This document shows positions 9,520 to 19,618 of a stretch of 64,000 nucleotides of DNA, one piece after another. The position numbers and the translations under genes were made by a program. Numbering within the stretch: position 1 is the stretch's first letter; each line of letters opens with the position of its first letter. The notes beneath the pieces are model-generated. The model had not been told where the DNA came from, made no database searches, and was given only the letters and a program-made list of their open reading frames with translations. The DNA lies in contig CP087965.1 of the NCBI GenBank assembly GCA_024703855.1, positions 3,712,001 to 3,776,000 on the forward strand, in the 5' to 3' direction. Origin of the DNA: Polaromonas sp. P2-4 (lineage in GTDB: Bacteria; Pseudomonadota; Gammaproteobacteria; Burkholderiales; Burkholderiaceae_C).

Positions 9520-11396
9520 TCAGGTTGGGGGCGACAGCCATTTGTTGACCAGCGCTGCATCCTGCACCGCCAGGCGCCAGGTGGTGAGGGCAGGCGGCAG
9601 GGTCAACTCCAGCCGCAGTAGGCGTTTGTCACGTGCAACCAGGGCGATGACTTTTTTGGCCGTGCCCGCGTACAGTAACAGGTCATCGAGCCGGCTCATG
9701 CGCCAGCCGCCGCTCGCCTGGCTTGCCGGCTTGGGCTTTGCGCTGCCCGCGGGCTCCAGCCCCAGCCATTCATCGCCAGGCGCAAAACCGGCTTGTTCGG
9801 CAGCGCCGCCACGCAGCACGGTTTTGATCTGCACGCCCTGGTTGTCGCTGTCGCTGACGCGCAGGCCCAGCCGCTGGGCCAGTTGTGCGGGCTCCTGCAG
9901 CACGGACACACCGTGATTTTTCAGCAAAGTCTCCAGTGGCAGCTCTTCCCGGCCGTGCACCCAGCGCGCCAGCTCGGGCGCAAATGAGCGCTGGCCCAGC
10001 GCCTGGAGCACGTCCGAAAAATCAGCCTGGCGCATGGGGCCGGCCTTGCAGCGCTGCCACAGTGCGCGCATCACGTCGTCCAGCGTTGTGCCGTGGCCTT
10101 TGCTGTCTTCATTGCCTTCACTGCCCTCACTGCGTAAGGTCAGGTCAAAACACAGGGCTACCAGCGCGCCCTTGGTGTAGTAGCTGATCGTGGCATTGGG
10201 CGTGTTTTCGTCCTGCCGGTAGTATTTCACCCAGGCATCAAAGCTGGCCTGGGCCACCGACTGCACCAGCCGCCCCGGGGCTTGCATGACCTGGTTGATG
10301 GTTTTGTTGAGCAGTTTCAGGTAGGCCGCGTTGTCGAGCAAGCCGGCGCGGCGCAGCAACAAGTCGTCGTAATAACTGGTGAAGCCCTCAAAAAACCACA
10401 GCAGCTCGGTGTAGTTCTCGTGGCCGTACTGGTAGCTTTCAAGCTCGGCGGGACGCAGGCGCTTGACGTTCCAGGTGTGGAAATACTCGTGGCTGATCAG
10501 GCCGCGCAGCGTGGTGTAGCCCTCGGGCGCTTTGGCCTCACCCAGCCGCGGCAAGTCTTTGCGGGTGCAGATCAGCGCGGTGGAGTTGCAGTGCTCCAGC
10601 CCGCCATAACCATCGTCCACCGCATTGAGCATGAACAAATAGTTTTTATGCGGTGGTTTTTTGCTGCCATGCCAAAAGCGGATGGCTGTCTCGCAAATTT
10701 TCTGGGTGTCGGCCAGCAGCCGCCGCCGTCGAACGTGGCGGCGGCACCGGCCACCACAAAGCGGTGCGGCACACCGCAGGCTTTAAAGCTGCCACTCCAG
10801 AACGAGCCCATTTCTACCGGGCAGTCCACCAGCTCGTCGTAATCGGCCGCCACATAGCGGCCAAAGCCCTGCTTGTTGATTTTTTGGGGCGTCAAACCGG
10901 TGGCCACCGACCAGCCGACGGTCGGTTTGGACGCGGGCAGTTCAAGCACATGCGGCGCTTTCTCTTGCCCTTCTACCTTGAGGCACAAACTGGTGCCGTT
11001 GAAAAAACCGCGGTGGGCATCCAGCCAGGCGGTGCGCACGGAGTTGTCATGGGCATACACCTCGTAGCTCAGCACCAGCGGTTTGGCAGGAACGCACTGG
11101 ATTTGCCAGCTGCATTTGTCGAGCTGCTCGACTGCAAGCGACGTGCGGGTGCCCTGGTGCGCCTGTACGCCCTGCAGGTTTTTGGAAAACTCCCGTACCA
11201 GGTAACTGCCCGGTATCCACACCGGCAAAGAGACACGCTGAAGCGCCGCAGGCTGCGCAATCGTCAGGGTGACGCGAAACAGATGGGCGTGCAGCCCGCC
11301 AATTTCCACGCGGTAATGAAGGGGCGGGGGGTGTTTTTGTTGGGAGCTGGCATCTTGAACCAAGAATACCCCAGCTTGTGTGCAACAGCCGCTCAT
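9520..11396 (-). CDS. M61-family metallopeptidase with PDZ domain, frameshifted
   Basis: Peptidase of the glycyl-aminopeptidase family. An N-terminal beta domain ([13 protein letters not shown]) is followed by the thermolysin-like domain with zinc motif HEYFH (in SHEYFHTWN) and downstream Glu in [14 protein letters not shown]-terminal PDZ domain around [18 protein letters not shown] completes the architecture. One base is missing near 10718-10728. With it restored the text reads through [19 protein letters not shown] into the second frame. The joined length, about 625 residues, fits the family. No signal peptide is seen, so it is probably cytoplasmic. Confidence 0.87.
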
Positions 11397-11445
11397 GGCC
11401 TGAGCGATTGATGCCGTGGCTGCCCGTTGGCGAATGCCCTGGAGC

Positions 11446-11509
11446 CGCTATAAAAAGAGGAGCTGCTTACGCCCGTCCCGTATGGGCGGGAGCTTGTTTT
11501 TGCTTAAGA
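11446..11509. repeat. Comamonadaceae-type dispersed intergenic repeat, copy 2
   Basis: GAGCTGCTTACGCCCGTCCCGTATGGGCGG is followed by TTTTTGCTTAAG. It contains a CGCCC/GGGCG hairpin and shares the core of the copy at 7960-8028. Confidence 0.6.
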
Positions 11510-11538
11510 GTTGCCGGTTTTGGCGCGATCTTCCGGGC

Positions 11539-12258
11539 TTACTGGGCCTTGGCGCTGCTCAGCTGCTTCTCGACCTGCTGGGCGTTGATGGCACCTGGCA
11601 CGCGGGAACCGTCGGCAAAAAACACGGTGGGCGTTCCCGTGATCTTGTGCTTGCGGCCGAAGTCGATGTTGCGGTCAATCGCCGCGGTGTCGCAGCTGGC
11701 TTTGGCCGCCGGCTGGTCGCGCACCATCAAGTCCAGCCAGGCCTTGGCCTTGTCTTTGGCGCACCAGATGTTTTTGGATTTGTCGGTCGAATCAGGGCTC
11801 AGGATGGGGTACAAAAACATGTAAATCGTCACGTCGCTGACCTTTTGCAGGTCGCGCTCAAAGCGCTTGCAATAACCGCAGTTGGGGTCTTCAAACACCG
11901 CCATCTTGCGCTTGCCATTGCCGCGCACCACGGTGAATGCGTCTTTTAATGGCAATGCGTCAAAGTCGATCGCGCTGAGTTTTTCAACGCGTTCTTCGGT
12001 CAGGTTGCGTTTGGCCTTGACGTCAATCAGGTTGCCCTGAATCAGGAAGTTGCCTTCTGCGTCGGTGTAAAAAATGTCGCTTTCATTGACGCGAACCTCA
12101 TACAGGCCGTTCATCGGCGTTTTGCTGACTTCGTCGATCTTGGCAAAGCTGGGCAGCCTTTCGGCCAGGTTTTTGCGTATGGTCGCTTCCTGCGCCCATG
12201 CAGCGCTGAGGCTGCAGGCCAGCAGGCCCAGCACGATGATTGATTTCACTGATTTCAT
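11539..12258 (-). CDS. dsbC: DsbC-type periplasmic disulfide isomerase
   Basis: A 239-residue thiol:disulfide interchange protein that shuffles wrong disulfides in the periplasm. A signal peptide ends at about AAWAQ. The N-terminal dimerisation domain is followed by a thioredoxin fold with redox motif CGYC in DPNCGYCKRF and the cis-Pro loop TGTPTVFF. A further Cys pair (WCAKDK, KASCDT) matches the structural disulfide of DsbC. The ATG at 12258 has AGGAA ahead of it and starts directly with the signal. It follows the monooxygenase gene at 12297, probably as one operon. Confidence 0.93.
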   Translation of the reverse strand: MKSVKSIIVLGLLACSLSAAWAQEATIRKNLAERLPSFAKIDEVSKTPMNGLYEVRVNESDIFYTDAEGNFLIQGNLIDVKAKRNLTEERVEKLSAIDFDALPLKDAFTVVRGNGKRKMAVFEDPNCGYCKRFERDLQKVSDVTIYMFLYPILSPDSTDKSKNIWCAKDKAKAWLDLMVRDQPAAKASCDTAAIDRNIDFGRKHKITGTPTVFFADGSRVPGAINAQQVEKQLSSAKAQ

Positions 12259-12296
12259 TTTCTTGTTCCTGGTAATTCCAACATGATTCAATAGCG

Positions 12297-13430
12297 TCAT
12301 AAACCCGCCGCCTGGCGCGCCACCCAGTTCTTGAGAAGCGTGCTGCGTGCAAACCCCTTCATGCCCCAGTTGCGCAAAGCTTGCCAGCGGCCATCGGTTT
12401 GCGCAAAAAGGCCGTGCAGCCCATCGGTGACCGCGTCCATCGTGGCGACATCGGCCTTGCGCGCTCTTTCGTAGCGGCGCAACAGCTTTTCATCGCCCAG
12501 CCCGCGCCAATACTCACGCGCTGCAAGCACTTTTGCCAGGCAGACCGTATCGGCCAGGCCCAGGTTCAGCCCTTGCCCGGCCAGCGGGTGTACGGTGTGC
12601 GCGGCGTCGCCCGCCAGCGCCCAGCCCGGCCCCACCCAGTGGTCGGCGTTGGACAACGCGAGCGGCCAGCTGGCCCGCTCGCTGCTTAAACGCAAAACGC
12701 CCGCCTCCTGGCCGCAAACCGCTTGCAGGGCTGCGCAAAATGCTTGCGGAGGCAGTTTTTCGAGCACGCCAGCGCGTTCTGTAGAGACAGACCAGACCAG
12801 CGCCACAGAGTTCCCGTCTGCGCCGGATAAAGGCAAAAGCGCCAGGATATCGCCGTGGCTAAACCATTGGCGGGCCACGCCGCCATGGGGCTTGTCAGAT
12901 TCCAGCCGTGCGGCAATGGCTTTTTGCGCGTAGGGCTTGACGGTCCAGTTGACCGACCCTTTAGGGCCAAATTCATCGCGGCTGCTGCTTTTCTGGCCTT
13001 CGCAAATCACGTTGAGCGCGGCTTGCTCCGGCGCTTGTACGATTTCAATGTGTGGCTGAAAGCGCACCGCCTGGATCAGCTGCTGCTCCAGCGCTGGCAC
13101 ATCCACAATCCAGGCCAGCGCATCCTGGTCCACACTGCGCGCGCTGAAATCCAGCTTGCCGCCGTCGTCGCCCCAGACCTGCATTTCAAGCACCGGTGTG
13201 GCAAATGGGGCTTCGGGCCAGACCCGCAGGGTTTCCAGAACCTGCCGGGAGGCGCTGTTGAGGGCGTAGGCCCTGACATCGGTATGGCCATCGGCAGGGG
13301 CTTGTGCGGCGGGGTCTTTTGGCGGCCGGGTGACCAGCGCCACGCGCAAACGCTCACGCGCCAGCAGCAAGGCCAGCGTGCGGCCCACGATCCCGTCACC
13401 GCGAATACAGACATCAAAAGGCTTGGACAT
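12297..13430 (-). CDS. UbiH/UbiF-family FAD-dependent monooxygenase
   Basis: A 377-residue flavoprotein hydroxylase of ubiquinone biosynthesis. The N-terminal dinucleotide-binding motif is slightly unusual (RGDGIVGRTLALLLAR). The second FAD motif GWALAGDAAHTVHP and the following LAGQGLNLGLAD are diagnostic of the UbiH/VisC family. The exact ring position hydroxylated cannot be decided from sequence. It lies 38 bases upstream of dsbC on the same strand. Confidence 0.85.
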   Translation of the reverse strand: MSKPFDVCIRGDGIVGRTLALLLARERLRVALVTRPPKDPAAQAPADGHTDVRAYALNSASRQVLETLRVWPEAPFATPVLEMQVWGDDGGKLDFSARSVDQDALAWIVDVPALEQQLIQAVRFQPHIEIVQAPEQAALNVICEGQKSSSRDEFGPKGSVNWTVKPYAQKAIAARLESDKPHGGVARQWFSHGDILALLPLSGADGNSVALVWSVSTERAGVLEKLPPQAFCAALQAVCGQEAGVLRLSSERASWPLALSNADHWVGPGWALAGDAAHTVHPLAGQGLNLGLADTVCLAKVLAAREYWRGLGDEKLLRRYERARKADVATMDAVTDGLHGLFAQTDGRWQALRNWGMKGFARSTLLKNWVARQAAGL

Positions 13431-13524
13431 CCCTCATTTTAGAAGGCAGTGCAAAATCGATGTTTTGAGGGCCGGCATGCGCCGGGCCCGGCACCTTCAC
13501 CCGATTCACAAGGACTTGGCACAA

Positions 13525-14430
13525 GTGAGCGATTCATTGAACAACCCATTGGCGGACACCCCTTCAGACCTGGCCGCGGTGATTTCGCGTTTGTATGTGT
13601 ATCCGGTGAAATCCTGCGCTGCGGTCAGCGTGCAAGAGGCCATCCTGACGGAGACGGGGCTGGAATTTGACCGCGCCTGGATGGTGGTCGATGGTGAGGG
13701 CAATTTTCTGACGCAGCGCGAACTGCCGCGCATGGCGCTGATCCGGCCGCAACTCAAGCACTACGAGATGGTGCTGCGCGCCCCCGGCATGCTGGCTTTG
13801 CACATCGCGCTGGACCAGGTGGAGGCGCCGGTGCGTGTGCGGGTCTGGAAAGATGAGGTGGACGCTTACGACATGGGCGCCATCGCCGCCCAGTGGTTCA
13901 CCGATTTTCTGGGCACCACGGCGCGCATGGTGCGCTTTGACCCCGACCATCCAAGAGTCTGCAACCTGGAATGGACGCAAGGGATCGAAGCGCTCAACCA
14001 GTTCAGCGATGGCTATTCCCTGCTGGTCATCAGCGAGGCTTCGCTGGACCATCTCAATGAAAAACTGCTGGCCCAAGGCGCTACGGCGGTGGGCATGGAG
14101 CGTTTTCGGCCCAACATCGTGCTGGGCAATGCGGATGGCAGCGAGATGGCACCGCACGATGAAGACCGGCTCGACTTGCTGCAAATCGCCACAGAGCAAG
14201 GCGCGGTGCAGCTCAAGCCGGTCAAACCCTGCCCGCGTTGCCCGATTCCCAATATTGACCCGGCCACCGCCACCAGCAGCCCCGAGGTGGGCGACATGCT
14301 GCAAAGCTACCGCCAGGATGCGCGCGTCAATGGCGCGCTGACCTTTGGCATGAATGCCATCGTGCTGCGCGGCAACGACCACCTGCTCAAGGTCGGCCAG
14401 GCTGTGGGCGCGAGCTATTTGTTTGAGTAA
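13525..14430 (+). CDS. MOSC domain protein (YcbX-like)
   Basis: A 301-residue protein with an N-terminal MOSC beta-barrel domain (ISRLYVYPVKSCAAV, LEFDRAWMVVD) and a C-terminal MOSC domain. The motif PCPRCPIPNID holds the conserved cysteine used for molybdenum-cofactor sulfur or substrate handling. YcbX relatives reduce N-hydroxylated compounds as part of a molybdoenzyme chain. I choose the GTG at 13525, with AAGGA 10 bases upstream. An in-frame ATG at 13477 is the alternative. It is divergent from the monooxygenase gene. Confidence 0.82.
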   Translation: MSDSLNNPLADTPSDLAAVISRLYVYPVKSCAAVSVQEAILTETGLEFDRAWMVVDGEGNFLTQRELPRMALIRPQLKHYEMVLRAPGMLALHIALDQVEAPVRVRVWKDEVDAYDMGAIAAQWFTDFLGTTARMVRFDPDHPRVCNLEWTQGIEALNQFSDGYSLLVISEASLDHLNEKLLAQGATAVGMERFRPNIVLGNADGSEMAPHDEDRLDLLQIATEQGAVQLKPVKPCPRCPIPNIDPATATSSPEVGDMLQSYRQDARVNGALTFGMNAIVLRGNDHLLKVGQAVGASYLFE

Positions 14431-14559
14431 CTCCGTCTCCGAGGCCCGAGCGTTTTCAGGACGGTCAGCGTCGGGTTCGCCGGCGGCCGATATAAAGCGT
14501 GGAATTACCGGTCGACCACGCATGGCATACACTAACCACCCTGTTTTTGAAGGTTTCTC

Positions 14560-15650
14560 ATGAGTTTGAAGTGCGGCATCGTCGGCTTGCCCAACGTCGG
14601 AAAATCCACCCTGTTCAATGCCTTGACCAAGGCGGGAATTTCGGCCGAAAATTATCCTTTTTGCACGATTGAGCCCAATGTGGGCATTGTCGAAGTGCCT
14701 GACGCACGCCTGGATGCGCTCTCAGCCATCGTCAATCCGCAAAAGATCCAAGCGCGATTGTTGAGTTTGTGGACATTGCCGGTTTGGTGGCAGGTGCCAG
14801 CACCGGCGAGGGCCTGGGCAACAAGTTCTTGGCCCATATTCGTGAAACCGATGCCACCGTCAACGTGGTGCGCTGCTTTGAAGACGACAACGTGGTTCAC
14901 GTGGCCGGCAAGGTGGACCCGATCTCTGACATTGAAGTGATCCAGACCGAGTTGTGCCTGGCTGATCTGGCGGCGGTTGAAAAAGCCTTGCACCGGGTGA
15001 CCAAGACCGCGCGCTCGGGTGACAAGGAGTCTGCCCGGCTGGTGGCGATTCTGGAAAAATGCCAGGCCGCCTTGAATGAGGCCAAACCCGTGCGTACCGT
15101 GGAGTTCAGCAAGGAAGAACAGCCGCTGCTGGCGCAGTTTTTCCTGATCACCGCCAAGCCCGCCATGTTTGTGGCCAACGTGGCCGAAGACGGCTTTGAG
15201 AACAACCCTTTCCTGGACCGCCTGAAGGCCTACGCCGCCGCGCAAAATGCGCCTGTGGTGGCGATCTGCGCCAAGATGGAAGCCGAAATGGCTGACATGG
15301 AAGAGGAAGACAAGAAAATGTTCCTCGCCGAAATCGGCCAGGATGAACCGGGCCTGAACCGCCTGATTGTTGCCGCCTACAAGCTGCTGGGCCTGCAAAC
15401 CTACTTCACGGCCGGGGTAAAAGAAGTACGCGCCTGGACCATCCATGTCGGCGATACCGGCCCGCAAGCCGCTGGCGTGATTCACACCGATTTCGAGAAG
15501 GGCTACATCCGTGCCCAGACCATTGCCTTTGATGACTTCATCACCTTCAAGGGTGAGCAGGGCGCCAAAGACGCCGGCAAGATGCGCAGCGAAGGCAAGG
15601 AATACATCGTCAAGGATGGTGATGTGATGAATTTCCTGTTTAGCAGCTGA
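14560..15650 (+). CDS. ychF: YchF Obg-family ATPase, frameshifted
   Basis: Redox-regulated P-loop ATPase of the Obg family that binds ribosomes. The P-loop is GLPNVGKST, the G3 region is [17 protein letters not shown], and the specificity loop is NVAE (NxxE), the change that makes YchF prefer ATP. The C-terminal TGS domain begins near [11 protein letters not shown] missing base at 14752-14756 splits the frame before EFVDIAGL. The joined length is about 363 residues, typical for the family. The ribosome binding site is GAAGG. It forms the left core flank of the accessory island. Confidence 0.93.
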
Positions 15651-15725
15651 TTGGGTCTGAGTGATCCTGATATGGTGATTTTCGAGCCTTTTAGGCCTGT
15701 TGATCAATAAAAATGGGCGTAGAAT

Positions 15726-15742
15726 GCTATGAATTCAGTAGC
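15726..15742. repeat. Short palindrome of the dispersed repeat type, left of the island
   Basis: GCTATGAATTCAGTAGC resembles the GCTATnAAAATAATAGC core seen at 22224 and 39324, here on the left side of the accessory island. Confidence 0.4.
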
Positions 15743-15847
15743 GTATTCGATTGATCTCGGCTGACTCGGGTGTTGTCATGGGTCTGAGTTGCTGGTTGAA
15801 ATATAGGTGCATCGGGTGGACGGCAACCCGGTACTAAAGTCAAGGTG

Positions 15848-18026
15848 ATGGACCTACCCCGCAGCATCTACTACGACTCGCTCTTCTCCAGTCAAATCGC
15901 CATGGGGCGCACGGCAGTCGATGCCGCAAAAACGTCCGCCGAGGCTTTTCTTGATGGCAAGCCTGGAAAAAGCAGCAAGCAAAAAGGGGCTGGCGCAGAC
16001 TGGCAGCAACTGTTCTGGTCGTCTACCTTTCTCGCCGGCTTGCCGGCTGACGCCTGGATGATTGAGCCGATGATCCTTGCGCTGGCGCGCTATCTTGGGC
16101 AGGAGCGTTACGCCAACGCGGCTCTGATCGAACATGTCGCCGCAGTCGCGCCAGAGGCTGTTAGGCGCGCGGCAAAGTGCTCGGGCCTGCTGCTCCGGCA
16201 GCATTTCCCACGGTGGAGCGAGATCGAATCCCTGAGACGCACACACCCCGCGGAGTTCGGTGATTTCGTTCGTATTTTCGAGATATTCGATCATGCCCAC
16301 CGCGAGCGTGTGGCTGCGGTGGCCTTGTTCCAGCAAGCACTGGCTGGCTTGACGCCACTGGAGTTGCTGGCCTATACCAGCCTCTATGCGTTCGAGCATC
16401 TGGTACCGCCAGCGTTGGGGCTTGCACGAGGCATCGAAGATGTCGATTTGCAGACGGCTTGGGACGCCATAAACGATCTGCTGGCGTGGAAGCTGAAGAC
16501 TTGCGAGCCTGACAGCCTTCAGATCAGCGACAGGGCCATCGGCCTGTCATTGCAGCAGCACCTCTCGCCGTTCCTTTTCCCCTCGCACGAGGGGCCGCCC
16601 CCGCGCGAGGACCTGTACCTGGCGTTCCGGCAATTGATGGACGCGCAAATGGAGCTGAACAGCTTCATCTCCCAGTCGGCCGACGCCTTCAGCTACGACG
16701 ACAGCATCCGCTTCATGCACAATGGCGACCGACTGGAGATCGTCGAGATTGAGCCCGGCCAGCGGGCCACCTGGGAGCGGGACGGCGAGAAACTTACCCT
16801 CCTGCACGGCTACTGGCTCTACCGTGGCATGGATGCGCTAATGGCTTCCGAAGCCATGCTGGCAATGGTCGGCCCCGAGAATTTCGAAGCGAATCTGCAG
16901 GCCTTCGCCAAAGCCATGGGCACGCAATTGCAACTCCAGGAAGTCTATGGGCTGGCCGAGATGGTGCAGATCGAATCCGGCCTGACTGTCGATGTGTTCC
17001 GGGCGCTGCTGGCGATGGAATTGATGACGGCCTTCTTCATCAAGGACGTCCTGCGCCCCTATGGCGAGTATCTGGAGCAGTTCGGCGATGGCCGGCTTGC
17101 GCTGGGCCGGCTGGCATTCGGCGGCCTGCTGCAGGGCGACATGCAGAACCGCTTTCCGATCACCTGGTCGGACAAGGCGGCCAAGGTCGAACGCATCAAG
17201 TCCTGGACCGTCAGCCCCGAATTCCCCCAAGGCCATGCCAAAGCCGCCGAGGCAATTCTCGACTTCTGGACCAGTGACTGGATGGCTCTGGCTGCACGGC
17301 TGCGCAGCAATCAACCCGGCCTGCAGCCAGAACTGCTGGAACGGCCCATGCTGAAGATAGGGCGCCATCTGTTCCAGCTTCCCTGGATGGTGGCATTGCA
17401 GAACAACGCGACGGCCGCCATCAACAACCTGCGGCGCATCGGCTCGCGGCGCATGGAAGCGAGGGAAGAAGCTCGCCGCATCGAGCAGCGGCTGGGCGAA
17501 CAGTTCGAACGACGAGGCTTTCGCGTGCTGGCCAACTACCAGCCCGCTGCGCGAAGAAGGCGATGCCGGAGAGATCGATCTGCTGTGCGCCCGCGATGGC
17601 CACTTGCTGGTGCTGGAAGTGAAGTCCACCTTCCTGCGCCGGTCGAAGAAAGACGCAAGGATGCACTGCACCACCACCTTGCGCAAGGCCGGCCTGCAAC
17701 TGCGTCGAAAGATGCAAGCCGCAGGCCACGCCCTGACCTCGGACCCGGACTTTTCGCGTTCCTTGGGGCGCTCATCCGCCGACGGGATGCCCACGATGAC
17801 AGGCTGGATCGTCGACACCTCGATCGAATGCGATCACCAGTGCTTTAGCGGCTTCCTGAAGGTGTCGCTGGAAGAAGTCTTGATCGCTCTGCGGGATGAC
17901 CGTCGTTTGCTCAATGATCCCGATGGCCTGCTCAGCCAGAAACGGGAGCATGGCGAATCTCCCTCGCGCGCCATGCTGGACACTGTACACAGACGGCTTT
18001 TTCCGCTGCGCGGTTCATCGAGGTGA
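15848..18026 (+). CDS. Island gene 1: large protein with C-terminal PD-(D/E)xK-type nuclease domain, frameshifted
   Basis: About 725 residues when two frames are joined. Residues 1 to about 560 are mostly helical and match nothing I recognise. A charged helical stretch (residues 540-560, rich in Arg and Glu) then leads into an endonuclease-like fold: after ANYQ the reading LREEGDAGEIDLL followed by LLVLEVKST has the spacing of the acidic strand and the E-x-K strand of PD-(D/E)xK nucleases. One extra base in CCC at 17543-17545 causes the frame change. This may be a sequencing error, or the gene may really lack its nuclease domain. Start is ATG 15848, with GTG 15845 as alternative. It opens a four-gene unit, 40 bases before the next gene. 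I infer a DNA-cleaving effector but no substrate is visible. Confidence 0.65.
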
Positions 18027-18066
18027 TCCAACAGGCACACGTTTGGGCAGTGCCGACGTGACGGCC

Positions 18067-18432
18067 ATGAAACAGGACCCCTTCTCCGGCCCCTGGCGCA
18101 TCGTCTGGATGTCCGACTGGGACCAGGACTACGTGGACATGGACGTGTCCGGCCACGTCACCTTCGGCGCAGGCCGGTCCGGCAGCTTCCAGTTCGGGCT
18201 GGTGCAAGGACAAATGGACTGCAAGATCGACAAGCGGCAGGGCCTGCGCATCGAATTCACCTGGCACGGCTTCGACGAGGGTGACGAGTTGACTGGCCGT
18301 GGGCATGCCGAGATTGTTGGCGGCGAGTTGCAAGGCCACCTGTACATCCACCTTGGCGACGATTCCGCATTTCGAGCTGTCAGGCAAACGGGTGCCACGA
18401 GCAAGCCCGCGCACAAGCGCAAAACAAACTGA
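18067..18432 (+). CDS. Island gene 2: small conserved protein of unknown function
   Basis: A 121-residue acidic protein. It opens with PFSGPWRIVWMSDWDQDYVDM and shows alternating beta-strand patterns (HVTFGAGRSGSFQFGLV, GLRIEFTWHGFDEGDE, LQGHLYIHLGDDSAF). I recognise the pattern as a widespread uncharacterised family in bacterial genomes, without a known biochemical role. It is probably a single small beta-rich domain with no catalytic cluster, signal or membrane segment. It starts 40 bases after gene 1 and ends 21 bases before gene 3, so it is very likely co-transcribed. The ATG at 18067 is chosen because the upstream in-frame extension is the shadow of gene 1. Confidence 0.75.
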   Translation: MKQDPFSGPWRIVWMSDWDQDYVDMDVSGHVTFGAGRSGSFQFGLVQGQMDCKIDKRQGLRIEFTWHGFDEGDELTGRGHAEIVGGELQGHLYIHLGDDSAFRAVRQTGATSKPAHKRKTN

Positions 18433-18453
18433 CCCCTTGTTGATCACGCAATC

Positions 18454-19611
18454 ATGAGCGAATACCAATACTATGAATTCGCGGCCATCGACCGGCCGCT
18501 CACCCGCTCTGAAATGGCGCAACTGCGCGCCGTCTCCACGCGCGCCGAGATCACGCCTTCGGGCTTCGTCAACCACTACGAATGGGGCGACCTGAAGGCC
18601 GATCCGGCCGACTGGATGCGGCGCTACTTCGACGCCTTCGTCTACACCGCCAACTGGTGCAGTTGCAGGCTGGCCTTGCGCGTGCCGCAGGCCATCTTTC
18701 TCAAGTCGGAGCTGAAGCCCTTTGCCACCGGGCAGGCCCTGACGATCGAAGGGAGCGACGAGCACTGGATCATCGACTGGTCGCTCGACGAGAGCGAAGA
18801 CTATGAGCGCTTCGGCATGGAAGACGGCAGCGGCTGGATGCGGCGCCTGGTGCCGCTGCGCGACGAATTGCTGCGCGGCGACCTGCGGGCGCTCTACCTG
18901 GGCTGGTTGGCCGCAGCCGCACGCGATGACCTCGGAGACGATGCGCTTGAACCGGAGGTGCCACCCGGCTTGTCGGCGTTGACACCGCCGCAGCATGCAC
19001 TGGCCGAGTTCCTGGAGATCGATCCCGACATGCTGGCCGCCGCCATGGCAGGGAGCACGCGTGTTGCAAAGCACGATGCCGCGCAAGCCGATCGCATCGA
19101 TGCGTGGCTGGACGAGTGGCCGCGCAATGAGATGGCGGCAGTGCTGAAGCTGATCGCACAAGGCCAAGGGCACGTTGCGGAGCGCCAGGTCAGATCCCGC
19201 CATGCAGCCTGGCAGAAGGCGCAACGCCCGTCGCCCGCGGCCTCCGCACTGCGGCGCAGCGTGGGCCAACTGCGCGAACTCGCCCAATCGGCCTCTGGTA
19301 TCCGTCTGAAGCGCGAGGCAACGGAACGCGCGAAGCACGAGGCGGAACGCCGCCAGCAACGCGAAGCGACCCTGCGGCTGTTGATGGCCGATACGGACAA
19401 GCGCTGGGCCGCCATCGATGCCCAGGCGCAGCGCGGTTCGGCATCGGGCTATGAGCAAGCGGTGCGGGCGCTGGCAGAGTTGGCGGAAGGCTATGCGCTC
19501 ACGTCCAGCCGCAAGGAGTTCGACCGCGCGCTGCGGCGCTTGCTGGTGCGCCATGCAACACGTGGTGCTTTGATCCGCCGCCTGATCGCTGCAGGCCTGT
19601 GGTCTGGATGA
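18454..19611 (+). CDS. Island gene 3: conserved protein of unknown function with helical C-terminus
   Basis: A 385-residue protein. The N-terminal third is well patterned (SEYQYYEFAAIDRPLT, STRAEITPSGFVNHYEWGD, YFDAFVYTANW) and resembles a conserved family of unknown function. The second half is strongly helical with an Arg/Glu/Ala-rich coiled-coil-like region (about residues 245-320), suited to protein-protein or nucleic-acid contact. No enzyme motif, signal or membrane segment is visible. It ends 7 bases before the primase-helicase, so the two are probably translated together. Possible roles are an adaptor or sensor subunit of the system; this is inference from context only. Confidence 0.7.
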   Translation: MSEYQYYEFAAIDRPLTRSEMAQLRAVSTRAEITPSGFVNHYEWGDLKADPADWMRRYFDAFVYTANWCSCRLALRVPQAIFLKSELKPFATGQALTIEGSDEHWIIDWSLDESEDYERFGMEDGSGWMRRLVPLRDELLRGDLRALYLGWLAAAARDDLGDDALEPEVPPGLSALTPPQHALAEFLEIDPDMLAAAMAGSTRVAKHDAAQADRIDAWLDEWPRNEMAAVLKLIAQGQGHVAERQVRSRHAAWQKAQRPSPAASALRRSVGQLRELAQSASGIRLKREATERAKHEAERRQQREATLRLLMADTDKRWAAIDAQAQRGSASGYEQAVRALAELAEGYALTSSRKEFDRALRRLLVRHATRGALIRRLIAAGLWSG

Positions 19612-19618
19612 GCCCGTC

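Noticed and set aside
14652..15707. Open frame of 351 codons on the minus strand
   Set aside because: It is antisense to ychF.
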